Origin: Bacteroidales bacterium UBA5515
GTDB lineage: Bacteria; Bacteroidota; Bacteroidia; Bacteroidales; P3
Assembly: GCA_002423895.1 (NCBI GenBank)
Contig: DIOL01000012.1
Span: forward strand, 250,473-314,472
Reading direction: 5' to 3'
DNA: 64,000 bases
Shown: positions 54,151 through 63,169 of the stretch, in pieces
Layout: every line of letters begins with the position of its first letter
Numbering within the stretch: the stretch's first letter is position 1
Position numbers and translations under genes: made by a program
Notes under the pieces: model-generated
Databases searched by the model: none
Seen by the model: the letters and a program-made list of their open reading frames with translations, nothing else
Told to the model about the DNA's origin: nothing

Positions 54151-54948
54151 ATGAGAGTTATAAAAACAATAATTTTAGGATTATTAATAGTCGTATTTTT
54201 TGTTTCTTGTGATTGTGTAGTCCACAGAAGAGGAAGAGTTTATGATTCAGAAACAAAATTACCTGTTAAAGATGTAAAAGTTCATATTGTTAATGCAAAA
54301 GAAAGAGATGAATATACAGATAGTCTGGGCTATTTTGAAGTGAGGAAACTTTCAGGAGGATTTTATTGTAATGGTGATATGACATTATCTTTTGAGAAAG
54401 ATGGTTATAATAAAAGTAGCCAATTCATTGAATCGACTTCTGATAGTATTATTTACCTTACCCCTGATAAAAATAAGAAAAAAATCGAGTTGAAACCTTG
54501 GAATTGCAAGAAAAGAAATGGAAATTGTGAAGATGAATGTAATTTCTTAAGCGACTTTATTGAACATGGTAATATTAAGATTGATACAACCAAACTTAAG
54601 GATATTGAATATTATAAATCTTTTATTTTAAATTCCTTTCCAAGTGAGTACTTTGATAAAGAGAATTTTGTCTTTGGTAAATCAGTAGAAAGTATAAAGG
54701 AATATGGAAAATGCTATATTGGAGAATTTAAGTTTATTAACCATTATGGAGTAGACCAAGGAAGAGTATATGTAATGTTAAACCCTTCTAAAGATGAGGT
54801 GTATGTTTTCTATTTTTATAAAATAGTAATAGAAAAGAATTCTACTATAAAACTATACTTTAATACAAGAGGGAAAATATCTCAAAGAAATATCAAATAT
54901 TCTCCAAAAGATAAGTCGTTTGTTTTAGATTGTAACAGCATCAAATAA
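54151..54948 (+). CDS. Lipoprotein with carboxypeptidase-regulatory-like domain
   Basis: 265 residues with signal peptide (ILGLLIVVFFVSC) and lipobox FVSC, Cys near 21. Residues about 25-105 are the CarboxypepD_reg-like beta-sandwich (SETKLPVKDVKVHI, DEYTDSLGYFEVRKL, LSFEKDGYNKS). Residues about 110-265 are a mixed domain of unknown type (ECNFLSDFIEHGNI, YIGEFKFINHYGVDQGRVYVML, RNIKYSPKDKSFVLDC). This is the complete version of the truncated paralogue at 50585. It follows the M6 protease gene and ends before a bidirectional terminator. Confidence 0.8.
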   Translation: MRVIKTIILGLLIVVFFVSCDCVVHRRGRVYDSETKLPVKDVKVHIVNAKERDEYTDSLGYFEVRKLSGGFYCNGDMTLSFEKDGYNKSSQFIESTSDSIIYLTPDKNKKKIELKPWNCKKRNGNCEDECNFLSDFIEHGNIKIDTTKLKDIEYYKSFILNSFPSEYFDKENFVFGKSVESIKEYGKCYIGEFKFINHYGVDQGRVYVMLNPSKDEVYVFYFYKIVIEKNSTIKLYFNTRGKISQRNIKYSPKDKSFVLDCNSIK

Positions 54949-55030
54949 TATTAAATAAAACTCATCCACTCAAATAAACTTACATATTCAAAAATTATGA
55001 GTTTTCATGTTTTTGATTGACAGAATAAAA

Positions 55031-55062
55031 AAAGAGAAGCACCAATTTAGGTGCTTCTCTTT
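55031..55062. terminator. Bidirectional terminator between lipoprotein gene and HU copy 2
   Basis: A 13-bp perfect stem (AAAGAGAAGCACC, 55031-55043 with 55050-55062), 6-base loop, T-rich on both sides: GGTTTTTG on the plus strand and a run of T on the minus strand. It serves the convergent genes at 54151 (+) and 55186 (-). Confidence 0.92.
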
Positions 55063-55185
55063 GGTTTTTGCTTTCTTTTTTTGTTATTATTTCATTATTC
55101 TTTTTTGAAAGCATTAAGGGACCCTTCCCTTTTTAATACGCTATCTTTTGAATAGCGTTGAAATTTCAGAAATACCTACTCCTGA

Positions 55186-55617
55186 CTATGGAGCAGTAAT
55201 TTCAGTTTCTGTGGTTGACGGCAATCCCTTGATGTCTAAATCAAGAAATGTCGTTTTTGTTTCCCTTAGCTTTTTGTAAAACCTTTTTGAAGGGCGGAAA
55301 CGTACATACTTCCTTGTTATGGTTTCTGCAGTTACTTCCTCTAAGGTATTAACAGCTTTGGCGCTAATCTTGAAATAAAACTTTCCAAGATCACCCAACT
55401 CTACAGGATTTCCCTGCAAAAGTTGCCATGTTACAACAGTTTCCAACTGTCTTAGGGCGTTAAGGATGTCCCCAGCTGAAAGTGTAGATGTTTCTGAAAT
55501 AATTTCTGCAATTTTTTCGAAACCAACAGTTTCATTGTGAAAAATCCTTGCCAACCACTTCTCACCAGGATTTGATCCTGTAGTGATTCTTCTTTTGACT
55601 TTGATTATTTTTGCCAT
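55186..55617 (-). CDS. HU-family DNA-binding protein (Bacteroidota HU-related type), copy 2
   Basis: 143 residues from the ATG at 55617 (MAKIIKVKRRITTG); the frame is open 48 bases further, but the start chosen gives exactly the length of copy 1 and a matching N-terminus. The HU core is conserved (IFHNETVGFEKIAEIISETSTL, VELGDLGKFYFKI, RKYVRFRPSKRFYKKL). It is a paralogue of 38803-39234 with an almost identical 107-bp upstream region. A hairpin ACGCTAT/ATAGCGT (55138-55158) lies between the stop and the terminator. Probable nucleoid-associated or gene-regulating protein. Confidence 0.88.
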   Translation of the reverse strand: MAKIIKVKRRITTGSNPGEKWLARIFHNETVGFEKIAEIISETSTLSAGDILNALRQLETVVTWQLLQGNPVELGDLGKFYFKISAKAVNTLEEVTAETITRKYVRFRPSKRFYKKLRETKTTFLDLDIKGLPSTTETEITAP

Positions 55618-55640
55618 ATTATATTTATTTATGATTAATT

Positions 55641-55747
55641 TTCGATTAAATTTAATTGATCTCAAGTTAAAATATAACTTAATTATAATTTAAAATAATC
55701 TCAATTGTCAAATATTATATACCAAAAATTAAAAATGTTTCAGTATT
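55641..55747 (-). promoter_or_regulatory. 107-bp conserved leader/promoter upstream of HU copy 2
   Basis: Counterpart of 39259-39365: same length, same distance scale to the start codon, eight mismatches. The central dyad reads TTGAGATCAA here and TTGAGCTCAA in the other copy. Confidence 0.75.
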
Positions 55748-55831
55748 ATGATTTATAGAGATTTAAAATTTGCTATTTTTAATTAAAATTAATAATCCCA
55801 ATTATCTAATTTTTGCCTTATCATAAAAGAA

Positions 55832-55942
55832 AAAAATAAACTTAGTCCTTGCATAAAATAAACTAAGTCCTTAGGGTCGGAGGACTAAGTCCTTTAGCAC
55901 AGAAAACTTAGTCCTTCGGGATAAAGAACTAAGTTTATTTTT
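55832..55942. repeat. Cluster of five ACTAAGT/ACTTAGT inverted units
   Basis: Units at about 55836-55850, 55856-55875, 55878-55894, 55902-55920 and 55923-55940 share the core ACTWAGTCCTT. The outermost pair, 55832-55846 and 55928-55942, are exact reverse complements over 15 bases, and inner units form smaller dyads, so the whole block could fold into one large or several small hairpins. Related in core to 39524-39566. Confidence 0.85.
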
Positions 55943-56064
55943 GAGATTTTTTAGCTTTTAGAATCCAGTTATTTAAGACTGCTTTTTGAATAAATTAATG
56001 ATGTTTTTATTTAATAAAAGTTCAATTTTCTATTGATAAATAATAAATTAAAAAACGGTCAACT

Positions 56065-57174
56065 TTATTTTTTCATTTTATTAATTAAGAATGGTGCTAT
56101 TTTTCCCATTATTTCTTCTATTGTTTCATCAATCATTACTTTTGTTATTTTAACTCCATCAGGATGATTGCCAAGTGAATTTTGTATTGCATTTCCGATC
56201 AATTCATTTATATGATATTTATCTTGCCTATTTAAGCCAATAGCAATGGTATGGTCAAAAGAATTTTTTATTTTTTCAAATGGTATTATTTCTTTATTAG
56301 TAAAGAAATCGAGCAAGGTATTTCTATCATAGTCTATTTTTACATCTCTTTGAATTTTTTTAGTGTTTATTAAATCAAAGAAATATGTATTTATAATGTC
56401 TGTTCCTTGATAATTGTCATTTAATAATATTAAATATTTAAATGTATTAAAGTAATCAACATAACAATACAAAATATGTTTTTCCTTTTTCCCAACTAAA
56501 TGAATTACATGTGAACATTCTTCTTTATCTAAATCATAAATTTTATCTTGGTAATGCATACATACAACTTCTTTATCTTTCTCCCCTTTAATATAAGGGA
56601 TGAGGTGTTTAATTTGTGAAGCATCACCTTTAGAGAAAATATAAAAATTTATTGCACACTTACATACTGCTCTAAATACCTCGTTACCTCCAATATTGTT
56701 TTGAAATTTTATAGGTGTGTCTAAATATTCTTCATGCAATTTTGCATGTTTCATGCCTTCGTCAATATCAAAATGATTGTATTTTTTTGCATAGCCATTT
56801 AATATTTCTCGTAATTCTTTTTCACTTCTAGCTATGATTGAAATATTTGTTTTATCTCCATCAGTTGTTTCATCAATTTTAGGTTTATATAGTCTTGGTT
56901 TGCCTCCTACATCAAGAAAATATTTCTCTCCAGTAGATTGGTTTTCTCCAATAATAGGTTGTGGTTTCCCCCTATGCCTATTAACCATTAATATATTTGA
57001 TATATTATTGAGTTGTTTAGCAAGAATACTATCTATATTCTCACCAAATACAGAATTACAATTTTTGCAAATCAATTTTTTGGATTTAAGTCGTCCACCA
57101 GCTGCGTTGATGATTATATGTTCATCTGTTTCATTTGCAGCGGTAATTTCTGTATCACAAACATAACATTTCAT
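56065..57174 (-). CDS. HNH_5-type endonuclease, probable partner of the HerA-like ATPase
   Basis: 369 residues. The first 50 residues are an HNH_5-like nuclease: KCYVCDTEI (CxxC), DEHIIINAAGGRLKSK (EH), LICKNCNSVFGENID (CxxCN, D). The rest (HIDEGMKHAKLHEEYLDTP, HLIPYIKGEKDK, HVIHLVGKKEKHILYCYVDYF, IIPFEKIKNSFDHTIAIGL) is typical of the long regulatory region in these proteins and is not assigned to a domain. It lies 137 bases after the HerA gene on the same strand. A TAACTTTG on the minus strand (57290-57297) could give it a promoter of its own. Acting as effector for the ATPase is inferred from proximity. Confidence 0.8.
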   Translation of the reverse strand: MKCYVCDTEITAANETDEHIIINAAGGRLKSKKLICKNCNSVFGENIDSILAKQLNNISNILMVNRHRGKPQPIIGENQSTGEKYFLDVGGKPRLYKPKIDETTDGDKTNISIIARSEKELREILNGYAKKYNHFDIDEGMKHAKLHEEYLDTPIKFQNNIGGNEVFRAVCKCAINFYIFSKGDASQIKHLIPYIKGEKDKEVVCMHYQDKIYDLDKEECSHVIHLVGKKEKHILYCYVDYFNTFKYLILLNDNYQGTDIINTYFFDLINTKKIQRDVKIDYDRNTLLDFFTNKEIIPFEKIKNSFDHTIAIGLNRQDKYHINELIGNAIQNSLGNHPDGVKITKVMIDETIEEIMGKIAPFLINKMKK

Positions 57175-57311
57175 AATATTGTCTTATAAATTTGCCTTAT
57201 AATAATTTCGTGTAAAAAATATTATGGATATATGACCTTGTCAATATAAGGTGTAATGGGTTTGTATCTCTTATAAAATGTTTTATACACAAAGTTAATT
57301 GGTATTATTAT

Positions 57312-59390
57312 TTATTCATTAATAACTGGTACTTCAAAAATCATTGGAACATTTGATTTTAGTGCTTTGCCTGCGATGATCGCTTGTCTAAACTTTAAGT
57401 TTGACAACATGTTTGCAATACTTTGTCCAAAATAATTAGAAAGAAAGTCGCTACTCGTTTTGTCAAACTCTTGGAATGAAATAATTGTATTACATTGTGT
57501 TAAAACTGTTTTTGACACATTTGCAGTGCGTTGAGCTATAACCAATAATCCAATATCATACTTCCTGCCTTGCAAAGCTATCTGGGCAATACTATTTAAA
57601 AGTGATTGAGAAGATTTGTCAGCAATACCAACAAAGTTCCATTCAGGGATTATTGTATGTGCCTCTTCTAAGACAATACATACTTTATGACCAAAGCATT
57701 TATCTTCTTTCGCAATTGCAAATAATGTTTTAAAAAGCTGCCTTGTGTATTCCAATATACTTGATGTGTTAGAAACATCAGGTAATTCAAATATACAAAT
57801 TCTTGAATCTTTTGATTTGAGAAAATTATCGAGCGATTCTTTTAGTGTATTACGAATAAATTCATCAGCCTTTTTAAGTTTTTCTTTGTCTTGTTGATTG
57901 CCAAATTTATCCAATTCATTGGATATCCATTCAAATGTTTTATACAACTCTGCTTCTTTTATATCATCCAACATTTTTACAGGTTTTAAATCTGTAAATT
58001 TTTCCTTATATTCGCCTGTAAAATCAATGCAAATAACTTTAATTACATCATCTTTTAAATATTCTCGTATTAAATTTCTCGAAAATACTGATTTTCCTGT
58101 ACCTGTAATCCCAATTATTGCTGTATGATGGGTTAATGCTAAATTCTTATTGATTATAACTGGAAAGTTTGTATTTGGTATTTGCCCAATTATTAATTCA
58201 TTATCTAAGATTTCAACTTCTTTAATTTTTGATGAAATATATACTGGCGAATTGATTTCAGGTACCCATCCATATGGTTCAAATTTAACATTTTCATTAT
58301 CCCACATTCCAAGTTGAATTGCTTCCCCAAAAATTAATCCTGTTTCATTTTTATTTTCTAATTGTTCAATCTTTGTAATCCCATTTATTATTTGGTAGAA
58401 TACTGAAAGCTTATTTGAACCAATTTTAACTTCTAATAATTGTCCTTCTTGAATTAGATTTTTTGAATTATAAATAAATCTAATTTTATCTATTGTAGAA
58501 TTTTCTGTAACAATACCGATGAAAGAATTCAAATATTTGTTATCTGGCACATCCTCTATTTTGTATACAATATCATCTGTATAATTATTGTATGCTTTTT
58601 TGTTTTCAAAAATATGATCAATCTCGTTTGTAGTTAAAACTTTTATCCACTGCTGTTCGTTGAGTAAATATGTATCTAAAATTAATCCCTTTCTAATTTT
58701 ACGTTTCTCATCGATAGAATATATAAACTCTACATAATCGAATATTTTTATTGTTTCTTTTCTTTCGGGTATTAGCTTTACTAAGAAAGTATTTTTTGAT
58801 TGAACTCCAAATATTGTACCTATTGCATTTTTATTTTTAATATTTTCTGTTTTTTCAAATAACTTACTTATAATAGTTGCAATTGTAGGAATACTGAAAA
58901 TCATAAATATTGCCCAATAAAGTAATAAAGCGTTAAATCCATCACTTGAAACTCCAAATTTGTTTATTGCTCCCCATAAAAAGAATGTGGAAAATAATGT
59001 TTGTGGTTTCCCAATCTCATGACAAATACGTGATAGAAATTGGATAAACTTATTTTCGTTATGTAACGGTTTCCTTCTTAACCACATCAAAATATATGAA
59101 CTTATGATAAGAAATAATGTTAATCCAAGAAATATGTAAAAAATCCAATTTCGATTAATTTCAGGCACTAATAATAAAGATATACCTGCTGTAACAGCAT
59201 TAATAAATATATTAGAATCTTTTGAAAAATGAGGTTGGTCTATTAATGAAAGGAGAATTAACATTAAGAAACCAGATGTAAACCAAAAATCATTTAATAA
59301 AAATTGAAAATTTCCGGTCACAAAACGACCTACTCCAATTAAAATAATCAGAGAAAGACCTAAAAATATTAATCTTGTTCTTTTATTCAT
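57312..59390 (-). CDS. Membrane-anchored HerA/DUF87-type ATPase
   Basis: 692 residues. Five or six hydrophobic segments occupy the first 180 residues (LIFLGLSLIILIGVG, GFLMLILLSLI, IFYIFLGLTLFLIISSYIL, LLLYWAIFMIFSIPTIA). A beta-rich HAS-barrel-like region follows (about 200-400, GTIFGVQSKNTFLVKLIP). The motor domain carries Walker A GITGTGKSVFSRNL near 430, FTGEYKEKF, Walker B VCIVLEEAHTIIPE near 570 and the AQRTANVSKTVLTQCNT sensor region near 615, a hexameric HerA/FtsK fold. Soluble HerA works with nucleases in repair and in Sir2/DUF4297 defence systems; the N-terminal membrane segments are unusual. Own promoter at 59521-59554. Confidence 0.88.
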   Translation of the reverse strand: MNKRTRLIFLGLSLIILIGVGRFVTGNFQFLLNDFWFTSGFLMLILLSLIDQPHFSKDSNIFINAVTAGISLLLVPEINRNWIFYIFLGLTLFLIISSYILMWLRRKPLHNENKFIQFLSRICHEIGKPQTLFSTFFLWGAINKFGVSSDGFNALLLYWAIFMIFSIPTIATIISKLFEKTENIKNKNAIGTIFGVQSKNTFLVKLIPERKETIKIFDYVEFIYSIDEKRKIRKGLILDTYLLNEQQWIKVLTTNEIDHIFENKKAYNNYTDDIVYKIEDVPDNKYLNSFIGIVTENSTIDKIRFIYNSKNLIQEGQLLEVKIGSNKLSVFYQIINGITKIEQLENKNETGLIFGEAIQLGMWDNENVKFEPYGWVPEINSPVYISSKIKEVEILDNELIIGQIPNTNFPVIINKNLALTHHTAIIGITGTGKSVFSRNLIREYLKDDVIKVICIDFTGEYKEKFTDLKPVKMLDDIKEAELYKTFEWISNELDKFGNQQDKEKLKKADEFIRNTLKESLDNFLKSKDSRICIFELPDVSNTSSILEYTRQLFKTLFAIAKEDKCFGHKVCIVLEEAHTIIPEWNFVGIADKSSQSLLNSIAQIALQGRKYDIGLLVIAQRTANVSKTVLTQCNTIISFQEFDKTSSDFLSNYFGQSIANMLSNLKFRQAIIAGKALKSNVPMIFEVPVINE

Positions 59391-59756
59391 TGTTTAATAG
59401 TATTTTTATTAATTCTGAGCTTGAGTATTATTACATTTTTATATGATAGTTAATTAATGTTTAATATTCTATTTGAAATTTTTATAAATCCAAATCATTT
59501 TTTTTGAGAAAAATATTTTTCAAAGATACAAAACATTTATTATTAATAAACAAATTAAAATAAATTTTAGTTATTAATTTTTAAATATGTAAATGAGAAG
59601 TGTTATGTTCTTCTCAGAATATATTTTTAATTAAACATATTTTCAATTCGATTAATTATAATATTTTCAAACACTAATAAAAACAATATAATCCACTCAT
59701 TACCCCACTCTCAAAATATATTTGTAAATTTGTCGCTATAAATTTTGTTATTGTTT
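59391..59756. other. Divergent intergenic region between HerA and glycosyltransferase genes
   Basis: About 365 AT-rich bases. It contains the minus-strand HerA promoter (59521-59554). For the plus strand, TTTG near 59721 and an imperfect ATAAATTTTG near 59738 are possible but weak. No gene or RNA seen. Confidence 0.55.
59521..59554 (-). promoter_or_regulatory. Promoter of the HerA-HNH unit
   Basis: Minus-strand TTTG (59554-59551), a 22-base spacer and TATCTTTG (59528-59521), giving a leader of about 125 bases before the start codon. Confidence 0.6.
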
Positions 59757-60794
59757 ATGAGCGAAAGAAAATTATTGGTTGTTGGGAGTAGTGGTATTCA
59801 CACTTTTAATACTATTGATTTAATTAAGGATTATTTTTCTGATGTGTTTCTTATTACTGATAAGGAGTATGATGATTTTAAGGAAATAGAGCATAAGATT
59901 TTTGACTTCTCTTTTTCCAATCCTCTTAATATCCCTTTACTTCCTCATAAGATAAACAGAGTAATAAGGGATTATAAGCCTGATTTTATTATTATTATTC
60001 AAGTCTCTACAAGTGCTTTCGCTACCATTATTGCCAATACAAAGAATATTCCTACCTTGGTGATTGCTTTGGGTAGTGATGTTTTGACTACGCCTCAAAA
60101 GGGTTTCTTCTATAAACAATTAGTAAAGTTTGTTCTTAAGAGAGGGAAATACTTTAATACTGGGGCAAGGTTTGCTGCAGAAAAGATGAATGCTTTGGCT
60201 GGCAGGGATTTGAATGTTGTTGTTGCTAATTCTGGCTTTGAACCAGGTTGTAAGCCAATGCCAAAGCAAAATATTGTTTATTCTAATCGCTTACATAAGT
60301 CTTTATATCGTATTCCACAAATTATTGAAGCATTTGCAAGATTTGTGGGAAATGGAAGAGATGATTGGAAATTGGTTATTGGAGCAACTGGAGATGAAGA
60401 AAATTTAAAACAAAAATCAAAAGAATTAGGAATTGAAGATAAGGTAGAATTTATTGGTTGGGTAGAAAAAGAAACAAATAATTATTATTATTCCATTTCA
60501 AAGATATGGATTTCAATTCCAGAAACTGACAATACTCCAATTTCTTTAATGGAAGCAATGGCAGCAGGTTGTATTCCAATTATGTCAGATTTAATTGCTA
60601 ACAGGGAATGGGTTGAAGATGGAAAAAATGGAATAATTGTTTCTGATTATAATTCAAATTATATAGAAAGAGCTTTAAGTATAGATTATGATTATTTACT
60701 TGATTATAATGTAAAACTTATGGAAAATGAAGGAACAAAGGAAGCAAACAGAAGAAAATTTTATTCAATATTTGATAAGGAGTTTAAAAATTAA
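59757..60794 (+). CDS. GT4-family glycosyltransferase
   Basis: 345 residues from the ATG at 59757; a TTG twelve bases upstream is in frame but not needed. The GT-B fold is recognisable: SERKLLVVGSSGIHTFNTIDLI (N-terminal strand and loop), IALGSDVLTTP, then the sugar-nucleotide half with ATGDEENLKQKSKELGIEDKVEFIGW, ISIPETDNTPISLMEAMAAG (the E-x7-E region) and DLIANREWVEDGKNGIIV. It transfers a sugar in assembly of a surface polysaccharide. The last base is shared with the next start, so translation is coupled. Confidence 0.88.
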   Translation: MSERKLLVVGSSGIHTFNTIDLIKDYFSDVFLITDKEYDDFKEIEHKIFDFSFSNPLNIPLLPHKINRVIRDYKPDFIIIIQVSTSAFATIIANTKNIPTLVIALGSDVLTTPQKGFFYKQLVKFVLKRGKYFNTGARFAAEKMNALAGRDLNVVVANSGFEPGCKPMPKQNIVYSNRLHKSLYRIPQIIEAFARFVGNGRDDWKLVIGATGDEENLKQKSKELGIEDKVEFIGWVEKETNNYYYSISKIWISIPETDNTPISLMEAMAAGCIPIMSDLIANREWVEDGKNGIIVSDYNSNYIERALSIDYDYLLDYNVKLMENEGTKEANRRKFYSIFDKEFKN

Positions 60795-61915
60795 TGGTTA
60801 AAAAGAAAGTTGTACATATTACCACTGTTCATAAAAGATTTGATTCAAGGATTTTTCATAAGGAATGTTCCTCTCTGGCAAGAGAAGGTTTCGATGTAAA
60901 TCTTATTGTTTCGGATGGTTTTATGAACGAAACAGTTGCTTTAGATAAGGACTCTTCAATAAATATAATTGATATAGGGCTAGAGAAAAACAGAATAAAG
61001 AAACTATTGTTTTCTACCTGTAAAGCTTATAAAATAGCAAAAGACTTAAAGGCTGATGTTTATCATTTCCATGACCCAGACTTTCTTGTCTTTGCTCCTT
61101 TATTGAAAAACAAAAACAATAGAGTTTACTTTGATTCACATGAGGATTTCCCTGCACTAATGAAACAAAGGGAATATATCCCAAATTATCTTAGAGCTAT
61201 ACTTTATTTTATTACAAGGAGATTAGAAAAATTTACTACTAAGAAAATTTCAGGAGTTTTCACAGCAACTGATAATATTAGAGATAAGTTTATTGGTTAT
61301 GGAGTTAAATTTGCTCAAACTATTAAGAACTATCCCATACTTCCTAAATCAATTGAAAACAAAAGCAATAGTCAAGCAGAAAACACTCTTTGCTATGTTG
61401 GAGGACTTATTCCAATTCGAGGAGTTAGGGAGATGGTAGTTTCTACTTATAATGCTGGAGCAAAACTATTGCTTGCAGGTCCTTTCGATTCTGAGGATTA
61501 TAAAAAAGAGATAATGAGTTTAAAGGAATGGCAATGTGTTGAATATTTTGGATTTATTCCTCATATTAAGATAGGAGAATTAGTTTATTCCAACAGTAAT
61601 ATAGGCTTTGTTATTCTTCATGATGCTCCAAATCACAGGAACTCCATTCCAATTAAATTTTTAGAATATATGTCCTATGGTCTTGCAATAATTGCTTCAA
61701 AAGATATTTTGTTTTGCAAGGAAGTTATTAAAGAGATTGGTTGTGGAATAATTGTTGATCCTTTGAATACTAAGGAGATTGAAGAAGCTATAAAAACTCT
61801 TTTAAATGATAATGCTTTGGCAAGAGAAATGGGAGAAAGAGGAAGGAAGGCTTCAAGAGATATTTATAATTGGCAAGTTGAAGAAAAAAAACTAATAGAA
61901 ACATATAAATCATGA
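60794..61915 (+). CDS. GT4-family glycosyltransferase
   Basis: 373 residues. The opening KKKVVHITTVHKRFDSRIFHKECSSLAREGFDV is characteristic of a GT4 subgroup common in Bacteroidota polysaccharide loci. YHFHDPDFLVFAPLL and VYFDSHEDFPALM follow; the C-terminal half has YVGGLIPIRGVREMV, ECSxGF-like FGFIPHIKIGELVYSNSNIGFVIL and PIKFLEYMSYGLAIIAS with the conserved glutamate. It starts one base before the end of the previous gene and overlaps the next by four bases (ATGA-type), so the three form one tight unit. Sugar and linkage unknown. Confidence 0.88.
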   Translation: MVKKKVVHITTVHKRFDSRIFHKECSSLAREGFDVNLIVSDGFMNETVALDKDSSINIIDIGLEKNRIKKLLFSTCKAYKIAKDLKADVYHFHDPDFLVFAPLLKNKNNRVYFDSHEDFPALMKQREYIPNYLRAILYFITRRLEKFTTKKISGVFTATDNIRDKFIGYGVKFAQTIKNYPILPKSIENKSNSQAENTLCYVGGLIPIRGVREMVVSTYNAGAKLLLAGPFDSEDYKKEIMSLKEWQCVEYFGFIPHIKIGELVYSNSNIGFVILHDAPNHRNSIPIKFLEYMSYGLAIIASKDILFCKEVIKEIGCGIIVDPLNTKEIEEAIKTLLNDNALAREMGERGRKASRDIYNWQVEEKKLIETYKS

Positions 61916-63144
61916 AACTACTTATACTGACACAGTATTTCCCACCAGAAGTTGGAGCACCACAAAACCGTTTATATGAATTGGCTTTAAGATTAAAATC
62001 AAAAGGAATTGATATATCTGTTCTAACTGCTATGCCTAATTATCCTCAAATGATAGTTCACAAGGAATATAAAGGAAAATGTTACTGCAAAGAAGATATG
62101 AATGGACTTAAGGTTCATCGTTCCTGGATTTATGTAAGTAAGTCAAAGTCTATAATTCCTCGTTTACTGAATTATTTTTCTTTTGTTTTCTCTTCTTTAT
62201 GGTTTGGACTTTTTAAAATAAGAAAACAAGACGTATTGCTTGTTGAATCTCCTCCTTTGTTTTTAGGAATTACTGCTTATTTGCTTTCAAGAGCAAAAGG
62301 AGCAAAGATGATATTTAATGTTTCAGACCTTTGGCCAGAAAGTGCAGAAAAATTAGATATAATAAGTAATAAGACACTTCTTTCAATGGCAACAAAATTA
62401 GAAGAGTTTTGTTACCGTAAATCTTCTTTAATTACAGGACAAACCCAGGGAATAGTAAGAAATATTCAGTCAAGATTTCCAAACAAAAGAGTTTACTGGT
62501 TAAAGAATGGGGTTGATATAAAGTTTTATGATGTAAATAAAACTCAATCAGAATCAAATGCCTGGAGAAAAGCCAATGGATATTCTGATGAAGATTTTAT
62601 TTTGTTTTATGGAGGAATAATAGGTCATGCACAAGGCTTGGATATAATCCTGAATGCAGCAAAAATCTTAGAAGATAAACCAAGAATTAAGTTTGTAATG
62701 CTTGGTTCAGGTCCAGAAAAAGAAAGATTATTGGCTCTAAAAGAAGAACTAAAACTAAATAATCTTGAGTTTTATGATGCAGTTCCAAAGTCAAAGATGC
62801 AGGAAATAATTATGGATATGAATGCAACCATTGTTCCACTAAAGAAATTAGATTTATTTAAAGGAGCCATTCCTTCCAAAATATTTGAAAACCTTGCATT
62901 AAAGAAACCTGTACTTTTAGGATTGGAAGGAGAAGCAAAGGAATTATTTATAGATGAAGGAAATTGTGGCCTAAGCTTTGAACCAGAAAACACAGAAGAT
63001 TTGGTTAAACAAATCTTAGTCCTGTACAATAACCCAGAACTCTCAAAACAATTAGGAGAAAATGGATTAAAGTACGCTTCAGAAAACTTTAACCGTTATA
63101 AAATTGCAGAAGGATTATTTGAAGAGCTAAGAAAGTTGGGTTAA
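61912..63144 (+). CDS. GT4-family glycosyltransferase (WbuB-like)
   Basis: 410 residues. MKLLILTQYFPPEVGAPQNRLYELALRLKSKG is the hallmark opening of WbuB/WcaI-like GT4 enzymes, followed by VLTAMPNYPQMIVHKEYKGK. Further motifs: FNVSDLWPESAEKLDII, VYWLKNGVDIKFYD, LFYGGIIGHAQGLDIIL, VPLKKLDLFKGAIPSKIFENLA (glutamate of the E-x7-E pair). WbuB relatives add N-acetylfucosamine-type sugars; the donor here is not certain. Last gene of the three-gene glycosyltransferase unit; it ends 25 bases before the convergent KilA-N gene. Confidence 0.88.
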   Translation: MKLLILTQYFPPEVGAPQNRLYELALRLKSKGIDISVLTAMPNYPQMIVHKEYKGKCYCKEDMNGLKVHRSWIYVSKSKSIIPRLLNYFSFVFSSLWFGLFKIRKQDVLLVESPPLFLGITAYLLSRAKGAKMIFNVSDLWPESAEKLDIISNKTLLSMATKLEEFCYRKSSLITGQTQGIVRNIQSRFPNKRVYWLKNGVDIKFYDVNKTQSESNAWRKANGYSDEDFILFYGGIIGHAQGLDIILNAAKILEDKPRIKFVMLGSGPEKERLLALKEELKLNNLEFYDAVPKSKMQEIIMDMNATIVPLKKLDLFKGAIPSKIFENLALKKPVLLGLEGEAKELFIDEGNCGLSFEPENTEDLVKQILVLYNNPELSKQLGENGLKYASENFNRYKIAEGLFEELRKLG

Positions 63145-63169
63145 GATTTTGGATTTTTTGCTTTAAGAA

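Larger units (their letters stand above)
55618..56064. other. HU copy 2 upstream region with leader and dyad cluster
   Basis: No gene seen. It contains the conserved 107-bp leader (55641-55747) and an ACTAAGT dyad cluster (55832-55942). The HNH gene on the same strand ends at 56065. Confidence 0.65.

Noticed and set aside
55832..55942. CRISPR array or origin iterons
   Set aside because: Units are inverted and not direct, spacing is irregular, and there is no replication or cas gene next to them.
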